DNA of 64,000 bases, taken from contig NZ_FYEA01000004.1 in assembly GCF_900187605.1 (NCBI RefSeq), positions 186,001-250,000 of the forward strand, written 5' to 3'. The position numbers were made by a program, and so were the translations under genes. The notes beneath the pieces were generated by a model, which was not told the origin of the DNA, did no database searches, and was given only the letters and a program-made list of their open reading frames with translations. The stretch is from Pseudomonas sp. Irchel 3H7 (lineage in GTDB: Bacteria > Pseudomonadota > Gammaproteobacteria > Pseudomonadales > Pseudomonadaceae). Positions 8,505 to 18,100 of the stretch are shown piece by piece (the first letter of the stretch is position 1; each line of letters starts with the position of its first letter).

Positions 8505-9611
8505 ATGTCCGAAGACAACATCCTCACCGCCAGCGGCTGGGTTCGCGGCCGGCTGATCCACGAACACGGCAAAGTCGTGTCGATCGAAGGCGTGCCTTGC
8601 GATCCGGCAACTAATGACCTGCCGTATCTGCTGCCCGGTTTCATTGACCTGCACGTCCATGGCGGCGGCGGCAAAGACATCATGGAAGGCGCCAGCGCTT
8701 TCGAAACCATCACCAGAACCCACGTGCGGTTTGGCACCACTTCGCTGCTGGCCACCACCATGACCGCGCCGAGTGCCGAGATCTCCAGCGTCCTGAAGGA
8801 AGTAGGAGAGTTCTGCGAACAGCGTCCGAAAGGTGCCGCGCGGGTCCTCGGCGTACACCTCGAAGGCCCGTACATCAATCCGGGAAAACTCGGTGCGCAA
8901 CCGAACTTCGCCCACACCGCGTTGATGGCCGAAGTCGAAGAGTACCTGGCACTGGCGCCGATCCGGGTGATCACCATCGCCCCGGAAATCGCCGGTCATG
9001 ACGGTTTGATCCGTGAGCTGAGCAGCCGTGGCGTGCGCATGCAGATCGGCCACACCCTCGGCAGTTACGAGGAAGGCGTCGCCGCTCTGGATGCCGGCGC
9101 GACCAGTTTCACCCATCTCTATAACGCCATGAGCCCGCTGCATCACCGCGAGCCCGGGATCGTCGGCGCCGCATTGGCCCATGCCAAATTCGCCGAGTTG
9201 ATTCCGGATCTGCTGCACGTGCATCCCGGTGCCATTCGCGTGGCCCTGCGTTCGATCCCGTGCCTGTATTGCGTCACCGATTCGACCGCTGCCGCCGGCA
9301 TGCCCGACGGTGAATACAAACTCGGCAGCCACACCGTGACCAAATGCCTGGGCGGCGTGCGCCTGCCGGACGGCACTTTGGCTGGCAGCACCCTGACCAT
9401 GGATCAGGCCCTGCGCAATCTGGTGAAGATCGGTTTGCCGATCGCCGAAGCCTCACAACGTCTTTCGCAATTCCCCGCCGACTACCTCGGCATTACTGAA
9501 CGCGGGCGCCTTGCACCAGGTGCCTGGGCCGACTGCGTGCGGCTCGATCGCTCACTCACACTGACCGCCGTCATGGTCGAAGGAGAAGACATTGACTTCA
9601 AAAATGCTTGA
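8505..9611 (+). CDS. nagA: N-acetylglucosamine-6-phosphate deacetylase
   Basis: 368 residues, amidohydrolase superfamily. It removes acetate from GlcNAc-6-P to give glucosamine-6-P. Expected motifs are present: GFIDLHVHGGGGKDIMEG near residue 45, LEGPYINPGKLGAQ (metal glutamate), GHTLGSYEEG, THLYNAMSPLHHREPG, and CVTDSTAAAGMPDG with the catalytic aspartate. It is cytoplasmic. Its last 20 nt overlap the next gene, which begins at an embedded TTG, so translation of nagA and the deaminase is probably coupled. Confidence 0.95.
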   Translation: MSEDNILTASGWVRGRLIHEHGKVVSIEGVPCDPATNDLPYLLPGFIDLHVHGGGGKDIMEGASAFETITRTHVRFGTTSLLATTMTAPSAEISSVLKEVGEFCEQRPKGAARVLGVHLEGPYINPGKLGAQPNFAHTALMAEVEEYLALAPIRVITIAPEIAGHDGLIRELSSRGVRMQIGHTLGSYEEGVAALDAGATSFTHLYNAMSPLHHREPGIVGAALAHAKFAELIPDLLHVHPGAIRVALRSIPCLYCVTDSTAAAGMPDGEYKLGSHTVTKCLGGVRLPDGTLAGSTLTMDQALRNLVKIGLPIAEASQRLSQFPADYLGITERGRLAPGAWADCVRLDRSLTLTAVMVEGEDIDFKNA

Positions 9612-10614
9612 GGAGGCGCTGTCCTCGTTCGAGGCCGTGCAAGCCCAACTGCAACAACTCGACCCGCAAATGATCGAGATCGCCGGGCGCCTGCGCCGGC
9701 AGCCACCACAAGTGGCGATGACCGTTGCGCGCGGTAGCTCCGACCACGCGGCGAGCTACTTCGCCTACCTGACCATGCAGCAACTGGGTGTGCCGGTGGC
9801 GTCGTTGCCGATGTCGGTGGTGACCATGCAGCAGGCGCCGTTGAAGGTCAGCGGTCAGGTCGCGTTCGCCTTTTCACAATCGGGGCAGAGCCCGGATCTG
9901 GTCAACAGCCTGCGTCTGTTGCGCAAGCGTGGCGCGATGAGCGTGTCGATGGTCAACGCCGCCGACTCGCCACTGGAAGCGGCGTGTGAATTCAGCCTGC
10001 CGCTGCTCGCTGGGACTGAAAGCAGCGTCGCCGCGACCAAGAGTTTTATCGCCACCCTCAGCGCCAGCGCCCGCTTGATCGCGCACTGGAAAGAGGACAG
10101 CGAATTGCTCGAAGCCGGCAACGCCCTGCCCGAAGGCCTGCGCGAAGCCGCCAAACAGGACTGGAGCGTGGCCATCGAAGCGCTACGTGATTGCGAACGT
10201 CTGATGGTAATCGGCCGTGGTGCCGGTTTCGCCATCGCTCAAGAGGCAGCGCTGAAATTCAAGGAAACCTCGGCAATTCAAGCCGAAGCGTTCAGCAGCG
10301 CCGAAGTCCGTCACGGCCCGATGGCGCTGATCGACGAACACTATCCATTGCTGGTTTTCGCTCCACGCGGCGCCGAACAGGCTGGCCTTTTGAGTCTCGC
10401 GGCGGAGATGCGCCAACGCGGCGCCCGCGTGTTGCTGGCCGCGCCGGACGATGTGAGCGAACGCGATCTGACCCTGACCCGCGCCGAACACCCGGCCCTT
10501 GATCCGATTCTGGCGATCCAGAGTTTCTACGTGATGGCCGCAGGTCTGGCCGTGGCCCGTGGCATGGACCCGGATCAGCCGCGCCACCTGAGCAAAGTGA
10601 CCCGCACGCACTAA
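9592..10614 (+). CDS. nagB-II: SIS-domain glucosamine-6-phosphate deaminase (NagB-II type), GlmS C-terminal-like
   Basis: 340 residues made of two SIS sugar-phosphate isomerase domains without the glutaminase domain of GlmS. Motifs: ARGSSDHAASYFAYL, FSQSGQSPDLV, GTESSVAATKSFIATLS, and ALKFKETSAIQAEAFSSAEV. In other bacteria this type converts glucosamine-6-P to fructose-6-P and ammonia in place of classical NagB, which is absent from this cluster. The start is TTG at 9592, with AGGAG 6 nt upstream; the ATG at 9604 is too far from it. The gene overlaps nagA by 20 nt and ends in a REP pair. Confidence 0.85.
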   Translation: MTSKMLEEALSSFEAVQAQLQQLDPQMIEIAGRLRRQPPQVAMTVARGSSDHAASYFAYLTMQQLGVPVASLPMSVVTMQQAPLKVSGQVAFAFSQSGQSPDLVNSLRLLRKRGAMSVSMVNAADSPLEAACEFSLPLLAGTESSVAATKSFIATLSASARLIAHWKEDSELLEAGNALPEGLREAAKQDWSVAIEALRDCERLMVIGRGAGFAIAQEAALKFKETSAIQAEAFSSAEVRHGPMALIDEHYPLLVFAPRGAEQAGLLSLAAEMRQRGARVLLAAPDDVSERDLTLTRAEHPALDPILAIQSFYVMAAGLAVARGMDPDQPRHLSKVTRTH

Positions 10615-10627
10615 TTGAAGCAAGCCT

Positions 10628-10710
10628 GTAGGAGCTGCCGAAGGCTGCGATCTTTTGATTTTGATCCAAAAAAACAAGATCAAAAGATCGCAGCCTTCGG
10701 CAGCTCCTAC
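10628..10710. repeat. REP pair (family A, inverted)
   Basis: gtaggagctgccgaaggctg...atcttttgat is mirrored by atcaaaagatcgcagccttc...cctac across about 15 nt. It separates the deaminase gene from the PTS fusion gene inside the nag cluster and may act as an mRNA-stabilising or terminating hairpin. Confidence 0.9.
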
Positions 10711-10749
10711 AGGGACATCGAACCGAGATTTAACCGATGAGACCGAGCC

Positions 10750-13263
10750 ATGCACAACAACAATAAAGAGCTGACCCTCAGCGCCCCGCTCAGCGGCCCG
10801 GTGCTCACGCTCGCCAAAGTCCCGGACGCGGTGTTCGCCAGCGGCGCGATGGGCGACGGCATTGCCATCGACCCGATCAACGACACGCTGTATTCGCCGT
10901 GCGCCGGGGTGATCATTCACGTCGCGCGCACCGGCCACGCGTTGACGGTGCGCGCCGACAACGGTGCGGAAATCCTTTTGCATCTGGGCCTCGACACCGT
11001 TGAGTTGAACGGCGAAGGCTTCTCGATGCTGGTCAAGGATGGCACCCGCGTCAGCAAGGGTCAGCCGTTGTTGCGCTATGACCTGGACAAGGTTGGCCAG
11101 CAATGCAAAAGCCTGGTCAGCCTGTTGATCCTGACCAACAGCCAGGATTTTCAAGTGCGGCCGATTACGCTGAAAGCGGTGAAGGTTGGCGAGCCGCTAT
11201 TGCACATTGTTGCGCGTAACAGCGTGGCGGCGAATGTCGCGGATGTCGGCGGACCTGAGGTTCACGGTCATGTGCTGGTGGCTCATCGCGGTGGTTTGCA
11301 TGCCCGCCCGGCGGCGTTGATTCGGCAAACTGCGCAAGCTTTCAAAAGCCAGTCGCAACTGCACTTCGCCGGTAAATCGGCGCCGTGCAACAGCCTGATC
11401 GGTTTGATGGGGCTGGCGGTTGGCGAGCAGGACGAAGTGCAGGTCAGCTGTCAGGGTCCGGACGCTGAAGCGGCGTTGCAAGCGTTGCTCACCGCGTTGG
11501 CGACAGCCCTGCCGGATGAACATCACGCTGCCGCGCCGGTCAGTATTGCGCCTCTTAAACGCCCCGCCGAAGCAGGTGTGCTGCACGGTGTGTGCGCCGC
11601 GCCCGGACTGGTCGGCGGGCCGCTCTTTCGCTTGAACGCGATCAGTTTGCCGGCGGATGCCGGTCATCATGATCCGCTGCAACAACTGCAGATTCTTGAG
11701 ACGGCGCTGACTCAAGTAAGGAGAGAAATCGACGGCACCCTCGCCCAAGCGAAAACACACAAGAACGCCGATGAAGAAGCGATCTTCGCCGCGCATCTCG
11801 CACTGCTGGAAGATCCAGCGCTGCTCGACGCCGCGCAGCAAGCCATCGAACAAGGCACTGCGGCGACTCACGCGTGGAGCCAGTCGATCGATGTGCAGTG
11901 CGAAGTCCTGCAACACACCGGCAGCGCGCTGCTGGCTGAGCGCGCCAACGATCTGCGCGACCTCAAGCAACGCGTGTTGCGGGCATTGCTCGGCGAAGCA
12001 TGGCATTACGACGTGCCGGCCGGCGCCATTGTTGCCGCTCACGAACTGACACCCTCGGATCTGCTGCAACTCAGCGCGCAAGGCGTTGCCGGGTTATGCA
12101 TGGCCGAGGGTGGCGCGACCTCGCATGTGGCGATTCTCGCGCGTGGCAAAGGTCTGCCGTGCATGGTGGCGTTGGGTTCGGCCTTGCTTGATCAGCCGCA
12201 AGGCCAAGCGGTGGTGCTCGATGCCGACGGTGGACGCCTCGAACTGACGCCGAATGCCGAACGTCTGGCTGAAGTTAAGCAGGCGCAAATTGATCGTCAG
12301 CAACGCCGCGACGCACAGCAAGCCAAGGCTCACCTGCCTGCAGAAACCCGCAATGGCGTGACCATCGAAGTCGTCGCCAACGTCGCCTCCAGCGCTGAAG
12401 CCGCAGACGCCTTTGCCAATGGTGCCGATGGCGTCGGTTTGCTGCGCACCGAGTTCCTCTTCGTTGATCGTCAGACCGCTCCGGATGTCGAAGAACAGCG
12501 CGCGGCCTATCAAGGCGTACTGGACGCGATGGGCGAGCACTCGGTAATCATCCGCACCATCGACGTCGGCGGCGATAAACAACTCGACTACCTGCCGCTG
12601 CCCGCTGAAGCCAACCCAGTGCTCGGTCTGCGCGGCATTCGTCTGGCTCAGGCCCGCCCGGAGATCCTCGATCAGCAACTGCGCGCGCTGCTGCAAGTCA
12701 GCCCGCTGCGCCGCTGCCGGATCCTGTTGCCGATGGTCACCGAAGTGGATGAGCTGCTGCACATCCGTCAACGCGTCGATGCGCTGTGCCTGGAACTCGG
12801 TGTCAGTCAGCGCCCGGAAATCGGCGTGATGATCGAAGTCCCCGCCGCCGCTCTGCAAGCCGAACAACTCGCCGAACACGCCGACTTCCTCTCGATCGGC
12901 ACCAACGACTTGTCGCAATACACCTTGGCCATGGATCGCGATCACGCCGGTCTCGCCGCACGGGTCGACGCCTTGCACCCCGCGCTATTGCGCCTGATCG
13001 CCATGACCTGCGAAGGCGCGGCAGTCCACAAGCGTTGGGTCGGCGTCTGCGGCGCCCTCGCCTCCGACCCGCTGGCGACGCCGGTACTGATTGGTCTGGG
13101 CGTTACCGAATTGTCGGTCAGCCCGGTGCAAATCGGTGAAATCAAGGATCGCGTGCGCCAGGTGCACGAAGCCGAATGCCAGCGCCTCAGCCGCGACCTG
13201 CTCAAGCTGAGCAGCGCCGCCGCCGTGCGCCACGCCTGTCATCAACATTGGCCTCTGCGCTAA
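10750..13263 (+). CDS. nagF: PTS multiphosphoryl protein EIIA-HPr-EI for N-acetylglucosamine
   Basis: 837 residues carrying three soluble PTS modules in one chain: EIIA of the glucose type (residues about 1-150, active His78 in ILLHLGLDTVEL), HPr (about 170-255, active His184 in RGGLHARPAALI), and enzyme I (about 275-830). Enzyme I has its phospho-histidine His459 in MAEGGATSHVAILA, the PEP-site sequence SIGTNDLSQYTLAMDRD, and Cys767 in GVCGALASDPLA. Phosphate from PEP passes through these domains to the EIIB of NagE, whose gene follows 23 nt downstream and which lacks its own EIIA. The pair is therefore a self-contained GlcNAc PTS. It is cytoplasmic. Confidence 0.95.
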   Translation: MHNNNKELTLSAPLSGPVLTLAKVPDAVFASGAMGDGIAIDPINDTLYSPCAGVIIHVARTGHALTVRADNGAEILLHLGLDTVELNGEGFSMLVKDGTRVSKGQPLLRYDLDKVGQQCKSLVSLLILTNSQDFQVRPITLKAVKVGEPLLHIVARNSVAANVADVGGPEVHGHVLVAHRGGLHARPAALIRQTAQAFKSQSQLHFAGKSAPCNSLIGLMGLAVGEQDEVQVSCQGPDAEAALQALLTALATALPDEHHAAAPVSIAPLKRPAEAGVLHGVCAAPGLVGGPLFRLNAISLPADAGHHDPLQQLQILETALTQVRREIDGTLAQAKTHKNADEEAIFAAHLALLEDPALLDAAQQAIEQGTAATHAWSQSIDVQCEVLQHTGSALLAERANDLRDLKQRVLRALLGEAWHYDVPAGAIVAAHELTPSDLLQLSAQGVAGLCMAEGGATSHVAILARGKGLPCMVALGSALLDQPQGQAVVLDADGGRLELTPNAERLAEVKQAQIDRQQRRDAQQAKAHLPAETRNGVTIEVVANVASSAEAADAFANGADGVGLLRTEFLFVDRQTAPDVEEQRAAYQGVLDAMGEHSVIIRTIDVGGDKQLDYLPLPAEANPVLGLRGIRLAQARPEILDQQLRALLQVSPLRRCRILLPMVTEVDELLHIRQRVDALCLELGVSQRPEIGVMIEVPAAALQAEQLAEHADFLSIGTNDLSQYTLAMDRDHAGLAARVDALHPALLRLIAMTCEGAAVHKRWVGVCGALASDPLATPVLIGLGVTELSVSPVQIGEIKDRVRQVHEAECQRLSRDLLKLSSAAAVRHACHQHWPLR

Positions 13264-13286
13264 CAAAAACAACAAGGACAAACGCC

Positions 13287-15002
13287 ATGTATCAACTCTT
13301 TATCGAAGGCCTGCAACGCCTCGGCCGCGCGCTGATGCTGCCGATCGCGATCCTGCCGATTGCCGGCCTGCTGCTGCGGCTGGGTGACACCGACCTGCTG
13401 AACATCGCGATCATCCACGACGCCGGTCAAGTGATCTTCGCCAACCTGGCAATGATCTTCGCTATCGGTATCGCCGTCGGTTTCGCCAAGGACAACAACG
13501 GCACCGCCGGTCTTGCCGGAGTGATCGGTTATCTGGTGATGATCTCGACGCTCAAGGTGCTCGATGCGAGCATCAACATGGGCATGCTCGCCGGGATCGT
13601 CAGCGGCCTGATGGCCGGCGCGCTGTACAACCGCTTCAAGGACATCAAGCTGCCGGAGTACCTCGCATTCTTTGGTGGTCGACGGTTTGTGCCGATTGTC
13701 ACCGGGTTCGCGGCGGTCGGTCTGGGCGTGGTGTTCGGTTATATCTGGCCGCCGATCCAGCACGGCATCAACGCCTTCGGCGCGCTGATGATGGAAAGCG
13801 GCAGCATTGGCGCGTTCGTGTTTGGCGTGTTCAACCGCCTGCTGATCGTCACCGGACTGCACCACATCCTCAACAACATGGCGTGGTTTGTGTTCGGCAA
13901 CTTCACCGACCCAACTACCGGGGCATTGGTGACCGGCGACCTGTCGCGCTACTTCGCCGGTGATCCGAAGGGCGGCCAGTTCATGACCGGCATGTTCCCG
14001 ATGATGATCTTCGGCCTGCCGGCGGCGTGTCTGGCGATGTATCGCAACGCCCTGCCGGAACGCCGCAAAGTGATGGGCGGGATTTTCCTGTCGATGGCTT
14101 TGACTTCGTTTTTGACCGGGGTGACCGAGCCGATCGAATTCGCCTTCATGTTTCTGGCGCCGCTGTTGTATTTGCTGCATGCGCTGCTGACCGGGTTGTC
14201 GATGGCGATTACCAATGCGCTGAACATTCACCTCGGCTTCACCTTCTCCGGCGGCTTTATCGACATGGTCCTGGGCTGGGGTCGTTCGACCAACGGCTGG
14301 CTGGTGATCCCGGTCGGGCTGGCCTATGCCGTGGTGTATTACGCGGTGTTTGATTTCTGTATTCGTCGCTTCAATCTGAAGACGCCGGGGCGGGAGGATG
14401 TCGCTGTCAGTGAAAAAGCCGTACTGACTGAGAACGAACGCGCCAGTGCTTACATCAAGGCATTGGGTGGGGCGGAGAATTTGGTCACCGTTGGCGCCTG
14501 CACTACGCGGTTGCGCCTGGAGATGGTCGATCGCAACAAGGCGTCGGATGCTGAGCTGAAAGCGCTGGGGGCGATGGCGGTTGTGCGTCCGGGCAAGGGC
14601 GGTAGTTTGCAGGTGGTGGTCGGACCGATGGCCGATAGCATTGCGGATGAGATTCGCCTGGCGATGCCGGCGTTGGGGCGTGCAGTCCTGATGGAAACCG
14701 CTGTTGCCGCTGATGAGCCAACAGCAGTGATGGTCGCCGGTTTTGAAGCGCAGCAATGGCTGAATGCCCTGGGCGGCGGCAACAATGTGCTGCAACTGAA
14801 CTGCATTGCGATGACGCGGATTCGCCTGCAATTGGCGGATGGCACGGCCTTGTCTGAGGCAAAGTTGAAAGCACTGGGTTGTCAGGGTGTCAGCCAGCTG
14901 GAAGGCGGGATCTGGCATCTGCTGGTGGGCGATAAAGCAGCGAGTCTGAGTGGCGCGCTGGAGAACTTGGTCAATCGCATCGAGGTCGGTGCCAGGGCCT
15001 GA
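13287..15002 (+). CDS. nagE: N-acetylglucosamine-specific PTS transporter, EIIC-EIIB (with a second degenerate EIIB)
   Basis: 571 residues. The first 360 or so form the membrane EIIC domain (start MYQLFIEGLQRLGRALMLPI; RLLIVTGLHHILNNMAWFVF is the signature region). An EIIB domain follows with phospho-cysteine Cys405 in GACTTRLRLEM. A second EIIB-like domain covers about residues 490-565, but the equivalent position is Ala508 (NCIAMTRIRL), so it probably cannot carry phosphate. The protein imports GlcNAc and releases GlcNAc-6-P using the phosphate chain of the upstream fusion protein. The start has AAGGA about 8 nt upstream; earlier in-frame starts overlap nagF and are unlikely. Confidence 0.93.
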   Translation: MYQLFIEGLQRLGRALMLPIAILPIAGLLLRLGDTDLLNIAIIHDAGQVIFANLAMIFAIGIAVGFAKDNNGTAGLAGVIGYLVMISTLKVLDASINMGMLAGIVSGLMAGALYNRFKDIKLPEYLAFFGGRRFVPIVTGFAAVGLGVVFGYIWPPIQHGINAFGALMMESGSIGAFVFGVFNRLLIVTGLHHILNNMAWFVFGNFTDPTTGALVTGDLSRYFAGDPKGGQFMTGMFPMMIFGLPAACLAMYRNALPERRKVMGGIFLSMALTSFLTGVTEPIEFAFMFLAPLLYLLHALLTGLSMAITNALNIHLGFTFSGGFIDMVLGWGRSTNGWLVIPVGLAYAVVYYAVFDFCIRRFNLKTPGREDVAVSEKAVLTENERASAYIKALGGAENLVTVGACTTRLRLEMVDRNKASDAELKALGAMAVVRPGKGGSLQVVVGPMADSIADEIRLAMPALGRAVLMETAVAADEPTAVMVAGFEAQQWLNALGGGNNVLQLNCIAMTRIRLQLADGTALSEAKLKALGCQGVSQLEGGIWHLLVGDKAASLSGALENLVNRIEVGARA

Positions 15003-15180
15003 CATGAGGGTGCGCGCGCCGGACTTATAGCGAGTTCGGCGGCACGCCCCCGCTCGCCGAACCTTGCGCGCGACAGACAACACCTGGTGCGCGGGCGTCC
15101 TTCAATACATATGTACCACCACTGCCACCGCCATCCTCGCCATGCTGAAGACTCTTCCCACCAGCATGGAGGCTGTGCCG

Positions 15181-18100
15181 ATGAGCACTTCCGCTGTAGC
15201 CACGCCCGAAGAGGTCAGAAACGATCTCAATCAGATCGGCCACCACCTTTTCAAGATCGAGCCCCCGCTGCTCTCTGAACAGCCACCGACGGCCGAGCAG
15301 GCGTACCTGAAGCGCCTGAACGAGCAGTTGAACACCTACCGTGAACACTTCCTGCAGCGTAGCCGTGCGCTTTATCAGGCACTGGCAACCAGTGACCTGC
15401 ACAGCGATGCCGGGAAGAAGCTGATCGCGACACTCAAGATCAGGCTCAACACGCAATTGATCAATATGGATCTTCGCGATCTGATCGATGGCAAACCCGC
15501 CAAGACATTTTTGAAGTACGACGCTGGCTTCACCGCCATCGGCCACGAGGCGCGACAGGCTGTAAAGGATCGTCTGCTGCATCCGCAAGCCGGTGCACTT
15601 CTGGAAAAAACGACACTTGGGCCAATGCTGCGTCCGGCCATGTACGCTCTGCAGTTCGGTTATCAGGGAATCACCGTCGAGCTGGCCGGCGCCTTTGTGA
15701 TCACTGAAAAGGACCGCCCCAGGGTCAGCGACCTTTTGACTGATCAAAGCGTCGGCTATGTTGTGCTGTTTACGCCGACAAGAGGCATTGAGTACTTCGA
15801 CTCTCTGGCCGACCTCGATAGCCATTTGCTTGATTACCTCAAAAAAGCCACGGGCCCCGACGGATTCCTGCATTTGTTGCCGACGCGTTATCACAACGTC
15901 GGCGCCGCAGGGATCTGGCCGCTGCAACTGACGCCGATCGACAGCAAACCATTGTTTGAACATACCTACGATGCCTTGATCGATAAACGCATGCAGGACA
16001 TCGAGCGCGCGTTGAGCTTTGACGACAACCCGCAACAAGACGTTGCACTGCTGCTGGCGGCCCTCGATCGGGCCATCGCGGTCTCACTGCCGGACCTCAC
16101 GCAGCGCCTGGAACTGCGAGCGCAAATCTTATTCGAACGCCACCTGCGCAACAGCGCTCCGGGTTGGTATCGCAGCGCCAGCACAATGAAACAGACCGAG
16201 CTGGCGCAGCAGGCAGGCAACTACCATCAGGCACGGCAAACACTGCTCGATTTGATGGGACCGGCGGCCAGCCTGATGGCACTGGCCCGGCATCAATGGC
16301 TTGAGTGCCTCAGCGACGATCTGGAAATCGATGATCTGGATCCCCAAAACCTGCATATCAGCACTGATCGTCGGGTAGCCGGGTACGGTGTCTTTGAGCA
16401 TCGGCGCAACCTGATCGATCTGTCCCTGCGCGGACCGCATACCGGCGATGAATTGTCGGGTTCGGAGTTTCTCAGCCATACCACCCTCACCTACAACGAT
16501 GCGCCCCTGCCGGCATCGTACTCGGACGTTACGCCAGCATGGCTTGTCGAGCAGGCGTTGAAGCTGCAGCCGCGCATCGACTTCAACCATTTGCAGAAGG
16601 AGATGCAGGCGCGCTCGACCATAAGGCCAGCCCTCGAGCACATGCTGGATCAACGAATCCTCGCGCTCGCTCGCACAGCAGTGCTGCAGGGCCATTTGTT
16701 CGACAGTGACTTGCAGCTTATCCGCGACCTGCGCAGCGCCAGCGACTCACGCCTGCGTGCCGCGACGTTGGCCCTGCACGGCGCGCAATTACAGGATCTG
16801 TGGGTACTCCGACAAAGCGACAGCGCCGGTGCCGTTACACGCGTATTGCTCTGTACACCACAAGCGCCACGAGAACGGCAGTTCCAGGCGTTCGCCAGCG
16901 AACTTGAATGCCAGACCCATATCCTTGGTTGGGCCGGGCACAGCGATGACGCCAACAGCATGGCCGGCTACCTGATCAGCCGTGCCCCCCTGCGTTTTCG
17001 TCAAAGCCTGCACAAAGTGCTCTCCGGTCTGAGCCTCAAGCCAGAGGACCAGGAACACAAAAAGGTCACCTTCGAAAACTCCGGCAATCATCTCGTCTGC
17101 CTTCGGGCTATGGCCGACCACATCTTGGCGACTCGGATCGACGACTATGATTTCGGCACTCCCGTGTGGTATCGCACGACCACAATTGCCAACCGCAGAA
17201 AGCTGTCGACATTATCTGAAGAGGCCGAGGGCACGTCGCAGGCTTTCGCCAGACACAAGCTATCGGACAGCCGCTTTCCAGGCTTTGAGGCGTTCGTGCA
17301 TGAACAAGCGAAAAAAAGCCTGAACCAATTGCTCAAGCGCCCGGCCAACGATGTTGACCCGGATACTGTCTGGGCCTACTCGCCGCTCTCTATCGTGCGT
17401 TCGGCGACGCCGGAACCGGTGAACTACACCCGCTTGTACCGCGACGGGTATGCCGACGGCATCGGTTTTCTCGATGAAAAATTTTCGCGCTCGGCGCGCT
17501 TCAAAGGGCCACCGGGGATCGATATCAGCCACCTGACCGCGCAGAATGTTGCGCGCTCGGTCAGGGGCGTCTGGATCGGTGAACGATACACCGCCAAGGT
17601 CAAAAAAGACCTGCAAGACCCGGCAAGCGAGGGTTACGATTTCAGGCGCAATACGACACTGGCCATTACCCAGCGCCAGATGAAATACGCGGCACTGGAA
17701 TGCCGTCTGCAAGGCCATATCGCCAGCAATGATCTGGTATGGCTGGAGCAGAGTATCGACAGCATGGGTGACACATCCAGGCAGAGGCAAAAAAACTACC
17801 CGATTCACCGACTGATGATCGACGGTGAATGGGTCCTCGACAGCTGGCTGTTCAGCCATGACAAAAACCCGGTTCTGCTCTACACCCCTGGTGCTCCCGA
17901 TGGCGTCAGCTTTCGCGAAGCCAGACTGTTCAATTACCTGCTGAAACAGCAGGACGGCATGATCGAGTATTTCACCCGGCGGGTGAGCGTTGAATCCCAG
18001 GTCAGGATTCGCACATTCCTCGAAGCCGCGAAAAATAGCCTGCCCGAGGATATCAACAAAACCACATCCAGCCTTGCACGTTACGACTCGACCCGCGCGG

